Program-made: the position numbers and the translations under genes
The notes under the pieces: generated by a model
What the model saw: only the letters and a program-made list of their open reading frames with translations
Database searches by the model: none
Told to the model about the DNA's origin: nothing
In this document: one piece after another, positions 32,044 through 41,979 of the stretch
Layout: each line of letters starts with the position of its first letter
Position numbering within the stretch: the stretch's first letter is position 1
Assembly: GCF_004138485.1 (NCBI RefSeq)
Contig: NZ_RYEV01000011.1
Span: 1-64,000, forward strand
Length of the DNA: 64,000 bases
Reading direction: 5' to 3'
Source of the DNA: Peristeroidobacter soli
Lineage (GTDB): Bacteria; Pseudomonadota; Gammaproteobacteria; Steroidobacterales; Steroidobacteraceae

Positions 32044-34755
32044 ATGGCACGCAATGCAGAGCAGGCGCGACTCGACGAGGCACGCGACAAAGATGGTGCC
32101 TGGAAGCGATGGGGTCCCTACCTCAGCGAGCGCCAATGGGGAACCGTGCGAGAGGACTACAGCGACAACGGTAACGCGTGGGACTACTTCACCCATGAGC
32201 AGTCGCGCTCTCGGGCCTACCGCTGGGGTGAGGACGGACTCGCCGGGATCTCGGATGACAAGCAAAGGCTTTGCTTTGCGCTCGCGCTCTGGAACGGCAA
32301 GGACCCGATCGTCAAGGAACGCCTGTTCGGTCTCACCAACAGCGAAGGCAATCACGGCGAGGACGTGAAGGAATACTACTTCTACCTCGATAGCACTCCG
32401 ACGCACTCGTACATGAAATATCTGTACAAGTACCCGCAATCCGAATATCCGTATGAGCAGCTCGTGGCCCGGAACAGACAGCGCGGTAGGCAGGATCTGG
32501 AGTACGAACTGCTCGATACGGGCATCTTCGACGCGGACCGCTACTTCGATGTCTTCGTGGAGTACGCCAAAGCGGATCCGCAGGACATCCTGATCCGGAT
32601 CACTATCGCGAACCGTGGCCCTGAGGCGGCAACACTGCATGTGCTGCCAACGCTCTGGTTCCGCAATACCTGGAGCGTCGGACCGCATGCATCGCGACCG
32701 ATACTGAGAAACGCGGGCGGCGAGTCGGGCATGCCGGCGATCCTGGCCTCGCATGATGCGCTCGGCGAACGCGAGCTGTACTGTGAAGGCGCTCCCACTC
32801 TGCTATTCACGGAGAATGAGACCAATAACAAACGCCTCTTCGGCGGCAACAACGCCACGCCGTATGTGAAGGACGCATTCAACGAATACGTCGTCCATCA
32901 GCAGCGTGATGCGGTGAACCCCGACGGCATGGGCACCAAGTCGGCCGCGCACTACATGCTGACCGTGGGAGGGCAGGAGAGTGCGGTGATTCGACTACGT
33001 CTCACCGACCCGAGCCGGCGAGCGGGCGAGCTGTTCGGAACGGCCTTCGATGCGGTGTTCACGGACAGGCTGCAAGAGGCGGATGAGTTCTATAAATCCA
33101 TCACGCCACCGTCCGCCACTCGGGACGAGGCGCGTGTGCTGCGTCAGGCGCTCGCCGGCATGCTCTGGAGCAAGCAGTACTACTTCTTCGACGCCAACCT
33201 GTGGCTGGAGGAGCATCGGGCCAATCCGTTGCATGCGCAGGAGCGCGCAATGCGCAATCGCGAGTGGTATCACATGGTGAACGACAATGTGATATCGATG
33301 CCGGACAAATGGGAATATCCCTGGTACGCGGCCTGGGACCTGGCGTTTCACTGTGTGGCGCTGGCCGCGGTCGATCCGGATTTTGCACGGACGCAGCTCG
33401 ATCTGATGCTGCGTGAGATTTATATGCACCCGAGCGGGCAGATCCCCGCGTACGAATGGAACTTCAGCGACGTCAATCCGCCCGTGCACGCGTGGGCCAC
33501 TCTATTCATCCATCGCGTCGAGATGGCCCTTGGCCACGCGCCGGACATGGACTTCCTCAAGCGCGCTTTCAACAAGCTGACGCTCAATTTCAGCTGGTGG
33601 GTGAATCGCAAGGACCGCTTCGGCAAGAACGTCTTCGAGGGCGGCTTCCTCGGGCTCGACAACATCGGCGTGTTCGACCGTAGCGCGCCGCTGCCGACCG
33701 GCGGCAATCTCGAGCAGGCCGACGGCACGGCATGGGTCGCGCTCTTCTGCCAGAACATGATGGAGCTGGCCGTGGAGCTCGCCGGCCAGGATCCGAGCTA
33801 CGAGGATATGTGTCTCAAATTCGTGGAGCATTTTCTCTGGATCGCCTCGGGCATGAACCGCACCGGGACTGGTGGGATGTGGGATGAGGAGGATGGGTTC
33901 TATTACGACGTGCTGAGATTGCCCGATGGCAGCGCGCAGCGACTGAAGGTGCGCTCGATCGTGGGCCTGCTGCCGGTTTGTGCCACAACCGTTATCGAAG
34001 GGTGGCAGCGCGAGCGCATGCCGCGGGTGGTGGCGGCGATGAGCGAACGCGTCAAGCGCATGCCTGAACTGATGCAGAGTGTGCACGCGACCGGCGCAGG
34101 GCACCTGGGCGTCGCCGGCCGCGGCATTTTTGCGCTCGTCAATGAGCAGCGGCTACGCCGCATCCTCACACGCATGCTCGATGAGCAGGAGTTTCTGAGC
34201 CCATACGGTCTGCGCGCGCTGTCACGCTACCACTACGAGCATCCGTTCACATTCGATGTTGGCTGGCAACACTTCTCGGTGGGCTATCTCCCCGCGGAGT
34301 CCGATTCGGGCATGTTTGGCGGCAACTCGAATTGGCGTGGTCCGATCTGGATGCCCGTCAACGCGCTGCTCATCCGGGCGCTGCTGCAGTACTACCTCTA
34401 CTACGGCGACAGCTTCCAGATCGAATGCCCGACCGGATCGGGCCACAAAATGAACCTATTCGAGGTGAGCATGGAGTTGTCGCGGCGTCTGGCACGCATC
34501 TTCCTGCGCGACGCGAACGGTCGCCGCCCGGTGTTCGGAGGGTCGGAGAAATTCCAGACAGATCCGCAATGGCGCGACCACATTCTCTTCTACGAGTATT
34601 TCCACGGTGATAACGGCGCGGGCCTCGGCGCAAGCCATCAGACGGGATGGACGGGCGTCGTCGCCCGTCTGATCCAGATGTACGGCATGTTCGACTCGCG
34701 CAAACTACTGGAGGCGGGCACGAAGGGAGCGTTCGGCCACCGCGCGGCGGGGTGA
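32044..34755 (+). CDS. GH63/MGH1-like glucosidase
   Basis: A 903-residue glycoside hydrolase of the GH63 (mannosyl-oligosaccharide glucosidase/MGH1-like) group. The N-terminal part carries the family pattern WKRWGPYLSERQWGTVREDYS and GLTNSEGNHGEDVKEYYFYL; the C-terminal (alpha/alpha)6 barrel has WYAAWDLAFHCVALAAVDP, EWNFSDVNPPVHAWA, WDEEDGFYYD and NWRGPIWMPVN. It has no signal peptide, so it should be cytoplasmic and act on alpha-linked glucosides. The ATG at 32044 is chosen over 32038 for better distance from GGGAG. It is 3 nt upstream of the GH13 gene. Confidence 0.92.
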   Translation: MARNAEQARLDEARDKDGAWKRWGPYLSERQWGTVREDYSDNGNAWDYFTHEQSRSRAYRWGEDGLAGISDDKQRLCFALALWNGKDPIVKERLFGLTNSEGNHGEDVKEYYFYLDSTPTHSYMKYLYKYPQSEYPYEQLVARNRQRGRQDLEYELLDTGIFDADRYFDVFVEYAKADPQDILIRITIANRGPEAATLHVLPTLWFRNTWSVGPHASRPILRNAGGESGMPAILASHDALGERELYCEGAPTLLFTENETNNKRLFGGNNATPYVKDAFNEYVVHQQRDAVNPDGMGTKSAAHYMLTVGGQESAVIRLRLTDPSRRAGELFGTAFDAVFTDRLQEADEFYKSITPPSATRDEARVLRQALAGMLWSKQYYFFDANLWLEEHRANPLHAQERAMRNREWYHMVNDNVISMPDKWEYPWYAAWDLAFHCVALAAVDPDFARTQLDLMLREIYMHPSGQIPAYEWNFSDVNPPVHAWATLFIHRVEMALGHAPDMDFLKRAFNKLTLNFSWWVNRKDRFGKNVFEGGFLGLDNIGVFDRSAPLPTGGNLEQADGTAWVALFCQNMMELAVELAGQDPSYEDMCLKFVEHFLWIASGMNRTGTGGMWDEEDGFYYDVLRLPDGSAQRLKVRSIVGLLPVCATTVIEGWQRERMPRVVAAMSERVKRMPELMQSVHATGAGHLGVAGRGIFALVNEQRLRRILTRMLDEQEFLSPYGLRALSRYHYEHPFTFDVGWQHFSVGYLPAESDSGMFGGNSNWRGPIWMPVNALLIRALLQYYLYYGDSFQIECPTGSGHKMNLFEVSMELSRRLARIFLRDANGRRPVFGGSEKFQTDPQWRDHILFYEYFHGDNGAGLGASHQTGWTGVVARLIQMYGMFDSRKLLEAGTKGAFGHRAAG

Positions 34756-34758
34756 GTT

Positions 34759-36237
34759 GTGAGTGAGTGGCCGAAGCACCCTTCGATTTATGAGATCAAT
34801 ACGTGGGTGTGGCTCGCGGAATTGAGTCGCAAGGCGGATCGCTCTCTGACGCTCGCCTCGGTCCCCGACGTGGAGTGGGACACGATCTCTGAACTCGGCT
34901 TCGATGCGGTCTGGCTCATGGGAGTGTGGGAGCGCAGTCCCACAGGCATTGAAATTGCGAATCGCAACGAAGCGCTGCGCGCGGATTTCCAGCGAGCCTT
35001 GCCGGACTTTCGTGTCGCGGACAATGTCGGTTCACCATATTGCGTGCGCCGCTATGTCGTCGATGCGCAGCTTGGCGGCCGTGAAGGGCTGGCAACGGCG
35101 CGCCAGGCGCTGGCGCGCCGTGGTCTGCGCCTCGTGCTCGACTTCGTGCCGAATCATGTCGCCTGCGATCATCCTTGGGTGAGCGAGCATCCGGAGTACT
35201 TTATTCGAGGCACAGCGCAGGACCGCGCGCGCGATCCGTCCTCCTTCGTCGAGCGTGACGGGCAGGTGCTCGCATGTGGCCGCGACCCTTATTTTCCGGC
35301 CTGGCCGGACGTACTGCAGGTCAACGCGTTCGTACCGTCGCTGCGCGCTGCCGCCATCGAAACGTTGCACGAAATCGCAAATCAGAGCGATGCCGTGCGC
35401 TGCGACATGGCGATGCTCATGCTCAACTCCGTTTTCGAGCGCACGTGGGGAGCGCGCGCTGGCCAGCCGCCGCAGAAGGATTACTGGAGAGAGGTGATTC
35501 CCGCGGTGCGCGCGGAGCATCCCGGCTTCAAGCTCATTGCTGAAGCCTATTGGGACCTCGAATGGGAACTGCAGCAGCAGGGCTTCGACTATTGCTACGA
35601 CAAACGGCTCTACGACCGCCTCGAGCACGGCGATGTCGAGGCCGTGCGGTTGCATCTGTGCGCAGACCTGGCGTATCAGGCCAAGCTACTCCGGTTCCTC
35701 GAGAATCACGATGAGCCACGGGCGGCTTCGACATTTGAACCGCGCAAGGCACGCGCGGTTGCGGTTACGGCGTTGACGTTGCCCGGCGCAATGCTCGTGC
35801 ACGAGGGACAGATCGAGGGCCGGCGTGTGCGCGTTCCTGTCTTTCTTGGGAGGCGACCGGATGAACGTCCGGACGAAGCGCTGAGCGACTTCTATCACAA
35901 GTTGCTGCGTGCGATCGCGGATGATGCAGTCCGCAACGGCGAGTGGCGGCTGTGCGAACGAACCGGCTGGCCGGACAATGCGAGCTTCCAGAACATACTG
36001 GCATGGTACTGGCGAGGAAGGAACACGCGTTACGTCATCGTCGTCAATCTCTCCGGTGCGCAGTCGCAGGCCAACATCCGATTGTCATGGGAGGATGCGC
36101 CCGGACATCGATGGCGCCTCGACGATCAGTTGAGCGGGCAGATGTTCGAGCGGGACGGCCTTGACGCCGCGGGCCCCGGCCTTTTCGTGGACTTGCCGCC
36201 GTGGGGAAGCCACCTCCTGCGGGTGCGGCCCGCGTGA
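34759..36237 (+). CDS. GH13 alpha-amylase-family enzyme
   Basis: A 492-residue protein with the alpha-amylase barrel: region I DFVPNH (about 128-133), nucleophile Asp216 in VRCDMAML, acid/base Glu262 in LIAEAYWD and the late motif NHDEP with His317 and Asp318. All three catalytic acids are present, so it should be active on alpha-glucans or short maltosides. No signal peptide. It starts with GTG 3 nt after the GH63 gene, so the two enzymes probably degrade or remodel the same intracellular glucan. This pairing of GH63 and short GH13 proteins is common; the exact substrate is not. Confidence 0.9.
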   Translation: MSEWPKHPSIYEINTWVWLAELSRKADRSLTLASVPDVEWDTISELGFDAVWLMGVWERSPTGIEIANRNEALRADFQRALPDFRVADNVGSPYCVRRYVVDAQLGGREGLATARQALARRGLRLVLDFVPNHVACDHPWVSEHPEYFIRGTAQDRARDPSSFVERDGQVLACGRDPYFPAWPDVLQVNAFVPSLRAAAIETLHEIANQSDAVRCDMAMLMLNSVFERTWGARAGQPPQKDYWREVIPAVRAEHPGFKLIAEAYWDLEWELQQQGFDYCYDKRLYDRLEHGDVEAVRLHLCADLAYQAKLLRFLENHDEPRAASTFEPRKARAVAVTALTLPGAMLVHEGQIEGRRVRVPVFLGRRPDERPDEALSDFYHKLLRAIADDAVRNGEWRLCERTGWPDNASFQNILAWYWRGRNTRYVIVVNLSGAQSQANIRLSWEDAPGHRWRLDDQLSGQMFERDGLDAAGPGLFVDLPPWGSHLLRVRPA

Positions 36238-36541
36238 GGGTGCATGTCACGGGAACCCTGTGTATTGCAGGCGACTTCGAGCGTCCTTCTGCGCATACCC
36301 CCTGGGCCTAACCGCGCCTGAGAATGCCGAACGCGTAACTGCCAAAGTGGAAGTTCTTCGCGTCCCGCGTGTTAGCTGTTGGCGAGGAACGGATCTCGAT
36401 GTTGCAATCGTCGATAAAGCAAGTGGTGAATCGATTGATCTCATCGACATCATTCGCATCCTGCGAGCAGTGCAGCGGTGTGTCTCGCTTCCCCGGCCGT
36501 CCTCTCGAACATCGACATGTATATGGGGGCAAGAAGCTCGT
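36238..36541. other. Intergenic region upstream of the DUF2092 gene
   Basis: About 300 bp. An open frame runs through it in phase with the DUF2092 gene, but it overlaps the GH13 end and has no family resemblance, so the start at 36542 is used. Nothing else is recognised here. Confidence 0.35.
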
Positions 36542-37333
36542 ATGAACCGCGGATCATCGATCAAGGGCGGCTTTTGGGCGACCACACTTGTCGTCTTCGT
36601 CGGCTGTTCGAGCGGATCTGCGCTTGCGGCCGAGCATCTCAATCCCGACGCCGACGAGATTCTGCGGGCCATGTCAAAATTTCTCGCGGGTACCAAGGCC
36701 TTCAGCGTGTCAGCGGACGTAAGTAACGAGATCATCACGCAGGAAGGTCAGAAGCTGCAGTTGAACAGTTACGCAACTGTGATCGTCGAGCGCCCGTCGC
36801 GGATCCATGTGGTTCGACAAGGCAAGTTTGCCGACGCCGCGTTGATCTACGATGGGAACAAGCTGACGATGTTCGGCAAGACGTTGAACATCTACGCTCA
36901 AATGGATGTTGCGGGCACCATCGACAATGCGATCGCTGCGGTCGAAAGCCGCACTGGATTGGATTTTCCGGGGGCTGATCTCCTGTTCTCCGATCCTTAT
37001 GCAGTGCTGGCGTCGGGAATAAGCAGTAGCGGCTACTACGGCAAGGCATATGTGCAGGGCGTCGAGTGCCATCACCTGGCATTTCGCAAAGACAACGTCG
37101 ATTGGCAGGTGTGGGTCATGACCGGCGATCGGCCGTTGCCCGTGAAGTACGTGATCACGACCAAGTGGATGACCGGCGCGCCGCAGTACAGTATGCAATT
37201 CAGCCACTGGAACACCAGGCCGGCGATCACTCCTGGAGAGTTCACATTTGTCCCTCCGAAAGGTGCAAGGAAGGTCGATACGCTGCCGGTTGACGAAGCC
37301 GGAGAGGTCACCGCAACGGAGGAGGGCAAATGA
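36542..37333 (+). CDS. Periplasmic DUF2092 protein
   Basis: A 263-residue secreted protein. The signal peptide is followed by ALAAEHLNPDADEILRAMSKFLAGTKAFSVSADV, the start of the DUF2092 domain, then PSRIHVVRQGKFADAALIYDG, VECHHLAFRKDNVDWQVWV and the C-terminal FTFVPPKGARKVD. DUF2092 proteins have a LolA/LppX-like fold expected to bind a hydrophobic ligand in the periplasm; no function is proven. It overlaps the following small gene by 4 nt (ATGA), so the two form an operon. Confidence 0.88.
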   Translation: MNRGSSIKGGFWATTLVVFVGCSSGSALAAEHLNPDADEILRAMSKFLAGTKAFSVSADVSNEIITQEGQKLQLNSYATVIVERPSRIHVVRQGKFADAALIYDGNKLTMFGKTLNIYAQMDVAGTIDNAIAAVESRTGLDFPGADLLFSDPYAVLASGISSSGYYGKAYVQGVECHHLAFRKDNVDWQVWVMTGDRPLPVKYVITTKWMTGAPQYSMQFSHWNTRPAITPGEFTFVPPKGARKVDTLPVDEAGEVTATEEGK

Positions 37334-37650
37334 AGAGGAGATCGACGTTGGTGATGCTGGCGACGGGGCTTTTGTTCGCCGTCATCTGTATGGAACCAAG
37401 AGGCGCGTTCGAATACATATCACCGATAGCGTATGCTCATGCCGTCGTCGGCCGGCCGGCGACGCCAGCAAGCGTGGCAGGCGTGGCCCGGCGCACTACG
37501 AGGCGCACCATTTACAGAACATCCATGTACGTCGCTTCGCTGCCGCCTTCCTGCACCGTCGTCGTAATAGAAGGCACCAGCCTGCACCAATGCGGTGGAA
37601 CCTACTATCAGGCCTCTGGTAGTCAGTATGTGGTCGTGAAAGTCGACTGA
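37330..37650 (+). CDS. Small secreted protein paired with DUF2092
   Basis: A 106-residue protein with an N-terminal hydrophobic signal segment. The mature part has an arginine/threonine-rich stretch (RRTTRRTIYRTS) followed by a compact C-terminal segment with two cysteines (PPSCTVVVIE, HQCGGTYY) and an ending YVVVKVD. Proteins of this form accompany DUF2092 genes in other proteobacteria, by my recollection; no function is known. It is translationally coupled to the DUF2092 gene by a 4-nt overlap. Confidence 0.72.
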   Translation: MKRRSTLVMLATGLLFAVICMEPRGAFEYISPIAYAHAVVGRPATPASVAGVARRTTRRTIYRTSMYVASLPPSCTVVVIEGTSLHQCGGTYYQASGSQYVVVKVD

Positions 37651-37721
37651 TCCTGCGGACGCGTTGGATTACTTGCCCGGTCGCCATCCGTCGCAGAATG
37701 AAGCGGATGTGAGTGTGCACC

Positions 37722-38783
37722 GTGAACAGACTGACCTCGATCCTCGCGGCTATGGTACTGACCGGCTGCGCCAGTGTCGGCCCCCGCACAGTCGAAATGG
37801 ATCGATTCGACTACAGCACCGCCATTGCGGACTCATGGAAGCAACAGACGCTGCTCAATATCGTGAAGATTCGCTATGTGGACCTGCCGGTGTTCGTGGA
37901 CGTCTCGTCCATCGTCGCCGGGTATTCGCTGCAGACCGGCGTCTCGGTGAGCGGCGTACTGTCGTCCGAGCGGGCCGTGCAGGGCGATTATGCGTCGCTC
38001 GGTGGGCAAGCCATTTACACGGATCGACCGACGATCACGTACCTGCCGATGACCGGGGAGAAGTTTCTGCGCGGATTGATTACGCCCATCGATCCGAAGA
38101 ATATCTTCTTCATGCTTCAGTCCGGGTACGCCGCGGATTTCATTCTGTCGCTGTGTGTCGAGTCCTTGAACGGCGTGCGCAATCGAACAGCTTCGGCAGG
38201 CTCGGTGAGCGAGGCTGACCCCGATTTCGTGCGGGCGCTGCAGTTGATGCGCGAGGTGCAGCTGGCCGGCGGCGTCGGCATGCGCGTGGAGGAAGATCAG
38301 GCCAAGCGCTCAACCGCTGTTCTGTTCTTCCAGCGAGACGACCTGTCTGCAGAAATGAGAGAGAAAACGGCTGAGGTGAGGCGGCTGCTGAAGCTGCCCG
38401 AAGGACTGCAGAAATTCGTGCTGTCGTATTCGCCGATGCGAGGCGCTGAGGGCGAGCTTGCAGTGAACAGCCGGTCCCTGTTGCAGATACTGCAGGCACT
38501 TGCGAGTTACGTCGAGGTGCCCGATCAGGATCTGCACCAAGGGTTTGCTACGCCATCCTTCGAGCACGCCGACGAGGGCATGCGTGGGATCGGGCGGATT
38601 CGTAGTGGGCTCGAAAAGCCGCAGGCTGCGTATGTCTCGGTTCAGTACCGCGGAAAATGGTTCTGGGTGGATGATAACGACTGGAGGGCAAAGCGAGCGA
38701 TCACGGCCGTCGTGTTCTTCTTCACGCTGGCCGACACTGGCGCCCCGGAACGGTTGCCCTTGGTGACGATTCCGGCGCAGTAG
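37722..38783 (+). CDS. Conserved lipoprotein of unknown function
   Basis: A 353-residue lipoprotein with signal sequence and lipobox MVLTGC near residue 16. Recognisable blocks are SVGPRTVEMDRFDYSTAIAD, WKQQTLLNIVKIRYVDLPVF and a C-terminal YRGKWFWVDDNDWRAKRAI followed by a hydrophobic FFFTLADTG segment. Proteins with this N-terminal pattern are widespread in proteobacteria but have no assigned role. The GTG at 37722 places the signal peptide properly; another GTG at 37713 would add three residues. It follows the small secreted protein by 71 nt. Confidence 0.72.
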   Translation: MNRLTSILAAMVLTGCASVGPRTVEMDRFDYSTAIADSWKQQTLLNIVKIRYVDLPVFVDVSSIVAGYSLQTGVSVSGVLSSERAVQGDYASLGGQAIYTDRPTITYLPMTGEKFLRGLITPIDPKNIFFMLQSGYAADFILSLCVESLNGVRNRTASAGSVSEADPDFVRALQLMREVQLAGGVGMRVEEDQAKRSTAVLFFQRDDLSAEMREKTAEVRRLLKLPEGLQKFVLSYSPMRGAEGELAVNSRSLLQILQALASYVEVPDQDLHQGFATPSFEHADEGMRGIGRIRSGLEKPQAAYVSVQYRGKWFWVDDNDWRAKRAITAVVFFFTLADTGAPERLPLVTIPAQ

Positions 38784-39103
38784 CCGACCGCCCTCCAAGA
38801 GTCCGCGGTGCGTCCGCAACAAACATTGCGGCGGCCGCAGCGTCGCGGGTTTACGTCGTCACGTGCCCTACCTACGCATCGTACCGACGGGACGCGAGTA
38901 CTAAAACTGGCTTCTGCCGGCGATCCACATTTCGGTGCAGATCCAATGCAGCACATCCGGGAGGCGGTTGCGGCCCGCGAATGCCGAACGCCACGCTTCG
39001 CTCGATGACTCTGCAGGAGCTTCTACCAATGACACGAACCGCCCCTGCTCGTAAGCACCACTCGCTGGACTACGACGAGCCCGAGGCCGCGCCAGGAGCG
39101 CAT
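38784..39103. other. Intergenic region upstream of the sulfatase
   Basis: About 320 bp. The sulfatase frame stays open back to 38981, but the codons before 39104 have no signal peptide character and no ribosome site. A short stretch at 38981 (ATGCCGAACGCC) equals part of the transposase relics, too short to count as a relic. Nothing else is recognised. Confidence 0.35.
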
Positions 39104-40888
39104 GTGAAGAGACCATCTATCTGCATGGTCGCGGGCTTTATCGCGGCGTTATTCACCGTGACCGTTCAGGCGCAGACGCAGGTGAAGAAGCCGAATATCG
39201 TCATCATCCTCGCCGATGACATGGGTTTCGCCGACATGGGCGCGTTTGGCGGCGAGATCAAGACACCCAACCTCGACTCGCTTGCGAACGAAGGCATGCG
39301 CTTCACGAACTTCTATACACACGCAAGCTGCTCGCCAACCCGATCGATGTTGTTGAGCGGCGTCGATACGCATTTGAATGGCCTGGGCAACATGGACGAG
39401 TGGACCGCGCCCAACCAGCGTGGCGTTCCCGGCTACGAAGGCTACCTCAACGACCGCGTGGTGACGCTCCCACAGCTGCTGAAGGACGCGGGCTACCACA
39501 CGTACATGGTTGGCAAATGGCATCTGGGCAAGGCGCCGTCGCAGATCCCGGCTGCGCGCGGATTCGAGCGTGACTTCTCGCTGCTCGACGGCGCGGGCAG
39601 CTACTGGGACATGACGAATTTCACGAACGCATCCCCGAAGTCGGTGTTCACCGAGGATGGGCGCTATCTGAGGCGGCTGCCGAAGGACTACTACGCGACC
39701 AAGACATACACCGATAAGCTGATCAAATTCATCGATGACAACCACGGCGATGGCAAACCCTTCTTTGCCTACGTCGCGCATCAAGCACCGCATGATCCAT
39801 ATCATCTGCCGCGGGATTGGCGTAATCGTCACGTTGGCACGTACGACCAGGGTTGGGATGCCATGCGCCAGGCAAGGCTGAAGCGGCAGATCGATCTGGG
39901 CATCATGCCCGCAGGCACATCGCTCTCCGAGCGCATGTGGTTCGTGCCTGATCCGACGTTGCTTGCTCCGGCGACTCGAAGCGTCCTCGGCAAGAAAATG
40001 GAACTCTATACCGGCATGGTGGAGAACCTCGACTTCCATGTCGGCCGGCTCATCGACCACCTCAAGAAGATCGGCGAATACGAGAACACGATATTCATCG
40101 TGTTCGGCGACAACGGCGCGGAGGGGAGCGATCTGTTCGCCATGATCTCGGGCACGCCGGGTACGCGCGACTACCTGTTCGCGGCAATCAACTGGTCGCA
40201 GACCAATCCGAACGCCTGGGGCGATCCGGGATCGTACGTCGCTTACGGGCCGATGTGGGCACAGGTGTCCATGACACCCTTCAGCCAATACAAGGGGTGG
40301 CTCGCCGAAGGCGGCATCCGTAACGCGCTCATCGTTAGCGGCCCCGTGGTGAAGCGGCCCAAGGGAAGTATCAATCACGGGCTCCTGCACGTCGCGGATC
40401 TCATGCCGACGCTGCTGGAAATTGGTGGCGCCAGCTATCCAAAGACACACGAGGGGCACGAACTGCCGCCGCTCATGGGGAAGTCCTGGGGGCGGGTGCT
40501 CGCGGGCCAGGAGGAATCGCCGCGAACGGACCAGGATTATCTCGCGTGGGAATTGTTCGGCAATCGAGCGGTGCGGCAAGGCGAGTGGAAGCTGCGCTGG
40601 CAATTCAGGCCATTGGGTAAGGGCGATTGGGAGTTGTTCGACCTCAAGTCCGATCCCGCCGAGCGCAAGGACCTCGCCGCGGAGCGTCCCGAAAAAGTGA
40701 AGGCGATGGTCGAGCTCTGGGACAGCTATGTGCGCGCCGACAACGTGGTGCTACCGAATCGCTCCGTGTTCGAGACGCTATATGACCAGCTTCCCCCGCG
40801 CGTTCCGGACGACCCGGGATACCCGCCGCTTACGAGCAAGCGGCAATTCGTGCCTCCAAAGGACATGATGGCCGATCCGAAGCCCTGA
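39104..40888 (+). CDS. Secreted type I sulfatase (arylsulfatase family)
   Basis: A 594-residue alkaline-phosphatase-superfamily sulfatase. The signal peptide (about 1-24) ends in TVQAQ. Metal-binding ADDMGFADMG follows, then the formylglycine signature CSPTR at Cys76-Arg80, which a formylglycine-generating enzyme must convert; no such enzyme is encoded in this window. Other matching blocks are GKWHLG, VFGDNGAEG and LHVADLMPTLLEIGG. It hydrolyses sulfate esters in the periplasm. A GTG start at 39104 is chosen because AGGAG lies 5 nt upstream and it directly precedes the signal peptide. The two genes that follow are spaced by 55 nt each, suggesting an operon. Confidence 0.92.
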   Translation: MKRPSICMVAGFIAALFTVTVQAQTQVKKPNIVIILADDMGFADMGAFGGEIKTPNLDSLANEGMRFTNFYTHASCSPTRSMLLSGVDTHLNGLGNMDEWTAPNQRGVPGYEGYLNDRVVTLPQLLKDAGYHTYMVGKWHLGKAPSQIPAARGFERDFSLLDGAGSYWDMTNFTNASPKSVFTEDGRYLRRLPKDYYATKTYTDKLIKFIDDNHGDGKPFFAYVAHQAPHDPYHLPRDWRNRHVGTYDQGWDAMRQARLKRQIDLGIMPAGTSLSERMWFVPDPTLLAPATRSVLGKKMELYTGMVENLDFHVGRLIDHLKKIGEYENTIFIVFGDNGAEGSDLFAMISGTPGTRDYLFAAINWSQTNPNAWGDPGSYVAYGPMWAQVSMTPFSQYKGWLAEGGIRNALIVSGPVVKRPKGSINHGLLHVADLMPTLLEIGGASYPKTHEGHELPPLMGKSWGRVLAGQEESPRTDQDYLAWELFGNRAVRQGEWKLRWQFRPLGKGDWELFDLKSDPAERKDLAAERPEKVKAMVELWDSYVRADNVVLPNRSVFETLYDQLPPRVPDDPGYPPLTSKRQFVPPKDMMADPKP

Positions 40889-40943
40889 GCGTTGTCGACT
40901 CAATTGGCATCACGGTTGACTGCGGAATTGCGCGGGAGGTCCG

Positions 40944-41924
40944 ATGAGAGCGGTGATCTGGTTGCGATGGTCGGTTGCAACGATGCTCACCATCGGATTG
41001 CTCGGCGCAATGCAAGCTCAGGCTCAGGTCCCGGCGCGTTTCTATTGGAAGACTTTATCGGGCGCCAATGCGGTGCCACTCATTTTCGAGTCGATCAGTG
41101 GCAACACGAACCCTTTCGACCCTTCTCACACCGTGACAGCTGGCGCGAACTTCGATGCCACGCTGGCGATGGCAGGCTATGCGCGCACCTTCACTTTGCT
41201 CGATCGCTCAGCCTTGGCTGCGGTCATCTTGCCCATGGGGCGGATCTCCGGCTCGGTCACCGCGGCTGGCAATTCAGTCACGCAATCGGCCGATGGGTTC
41301 GGCGACCCGATGATCGAGTTTGTCGTCAATCTTCTGGGCCCGCCGGCGCAGAAGAACCTTCCCGACGTCTTGCGTTATGAGCCGGGATTCTCCGTGGACT
41401 TGCTCGCCGACCTGGCAGTGCCGGTTGGCGAGTACGACAGCAGCCAGCAGCTGAATATCGGACAGAACCGCTGGTATGGACGCCTGGGCCTGCCGGTGAT
41501 CTGGCAACTCGGCGCATGGGTGCCGGGCCGGCGTACGACCCTGGAGTTCCTGCCCGGTGTGTGGCTGTTCGGGTCCAACGACGACTACGTTGGGCAGTCG
41601 TTGAAGACCGATGCGCTGTTCCAGCTGGACGCGCACCTGACACACGACTTCACCGAGCACGCCTGGGGATCGCTCGACGCCGCCTGGTACAGCGGCGGCA
41701 AAGCGAGCATCAACGGTGTGTCGGGAGAGAAGCTCGACAACTTCGGCCTCGGACTCACTCTCGGTTACCAGATCAACGACAACCTGAACCTCACTTTCGG
41801 CTACAAGTCGACGCTGAACGATGAGGCGCCGGACGACCTCCGCATGGATGGTTTCATGATCACGCTGGTGCTCGGTTGGCATCCGCTCCTGGAAGGCGCG
41901 CGACGGCTGCACGGCGAGAAGTAA
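40944..41924 (+). CDS. Outer-membrane transporter-like protein (phenol/MetA-pathway family)
   Basis: A 326-residue protein with a signal peptide (about 1-28, ending AQAQ) and a beta-barrel pattern of alternating hydrophobic residues. It matches the phenol-degradation meta-pathway outer-membrane family (PF13557), with VDLLADLAVPVGEYD, the WLFGSNDDY segment and the C-terminal LNLTFGYKSTLND. These proteins are thought to let hydrophobic or aromatic compounds cross the outer membrane. It lies between the sulfatase and an MBL-fold hydrolase in one probable operon. Confidence 0.82.
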   Translation: MRAVIWLRWSVATMLTIGLLGAMQAQAQVPARFYWKTLSGANAVPLIFESISGNTNPFDPSHTVTAGANFDATLAMAGYARTFTLLDRSALAAVILPMGRISGSVTAAGNSVTQSADGFGDPMIEFVVNLLGPPAQKNLPDVLRYEPGFSVDLLADLAVPVGEYDSSQQLNIGQNRWYGRLGLPVIWQLGAWVPGRRTTLEFLPGVWLFGSNDDYVGQSLKTDALFQLDAHLTHDFTEHAWGSLDAAWYSGGKASINGVSGEKLDNFGLGLTLGYQINDNLNLTFGYKSTLNDEAPDDLRMDGFMITLVLGWHPLLEGARRLHGEK

Positions 41925-41979
41925 CTTCACCGCAGAGGCAAGAGGCAATGGGAATTTCCCGAGCCAGGAGACTCAGACC

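Noticed and set aside
39149-40603. Minus-strand frame of 484 codons opposite the sulfatase
   Set aside because: Shadow of a gene with a clear sulfatase signature.
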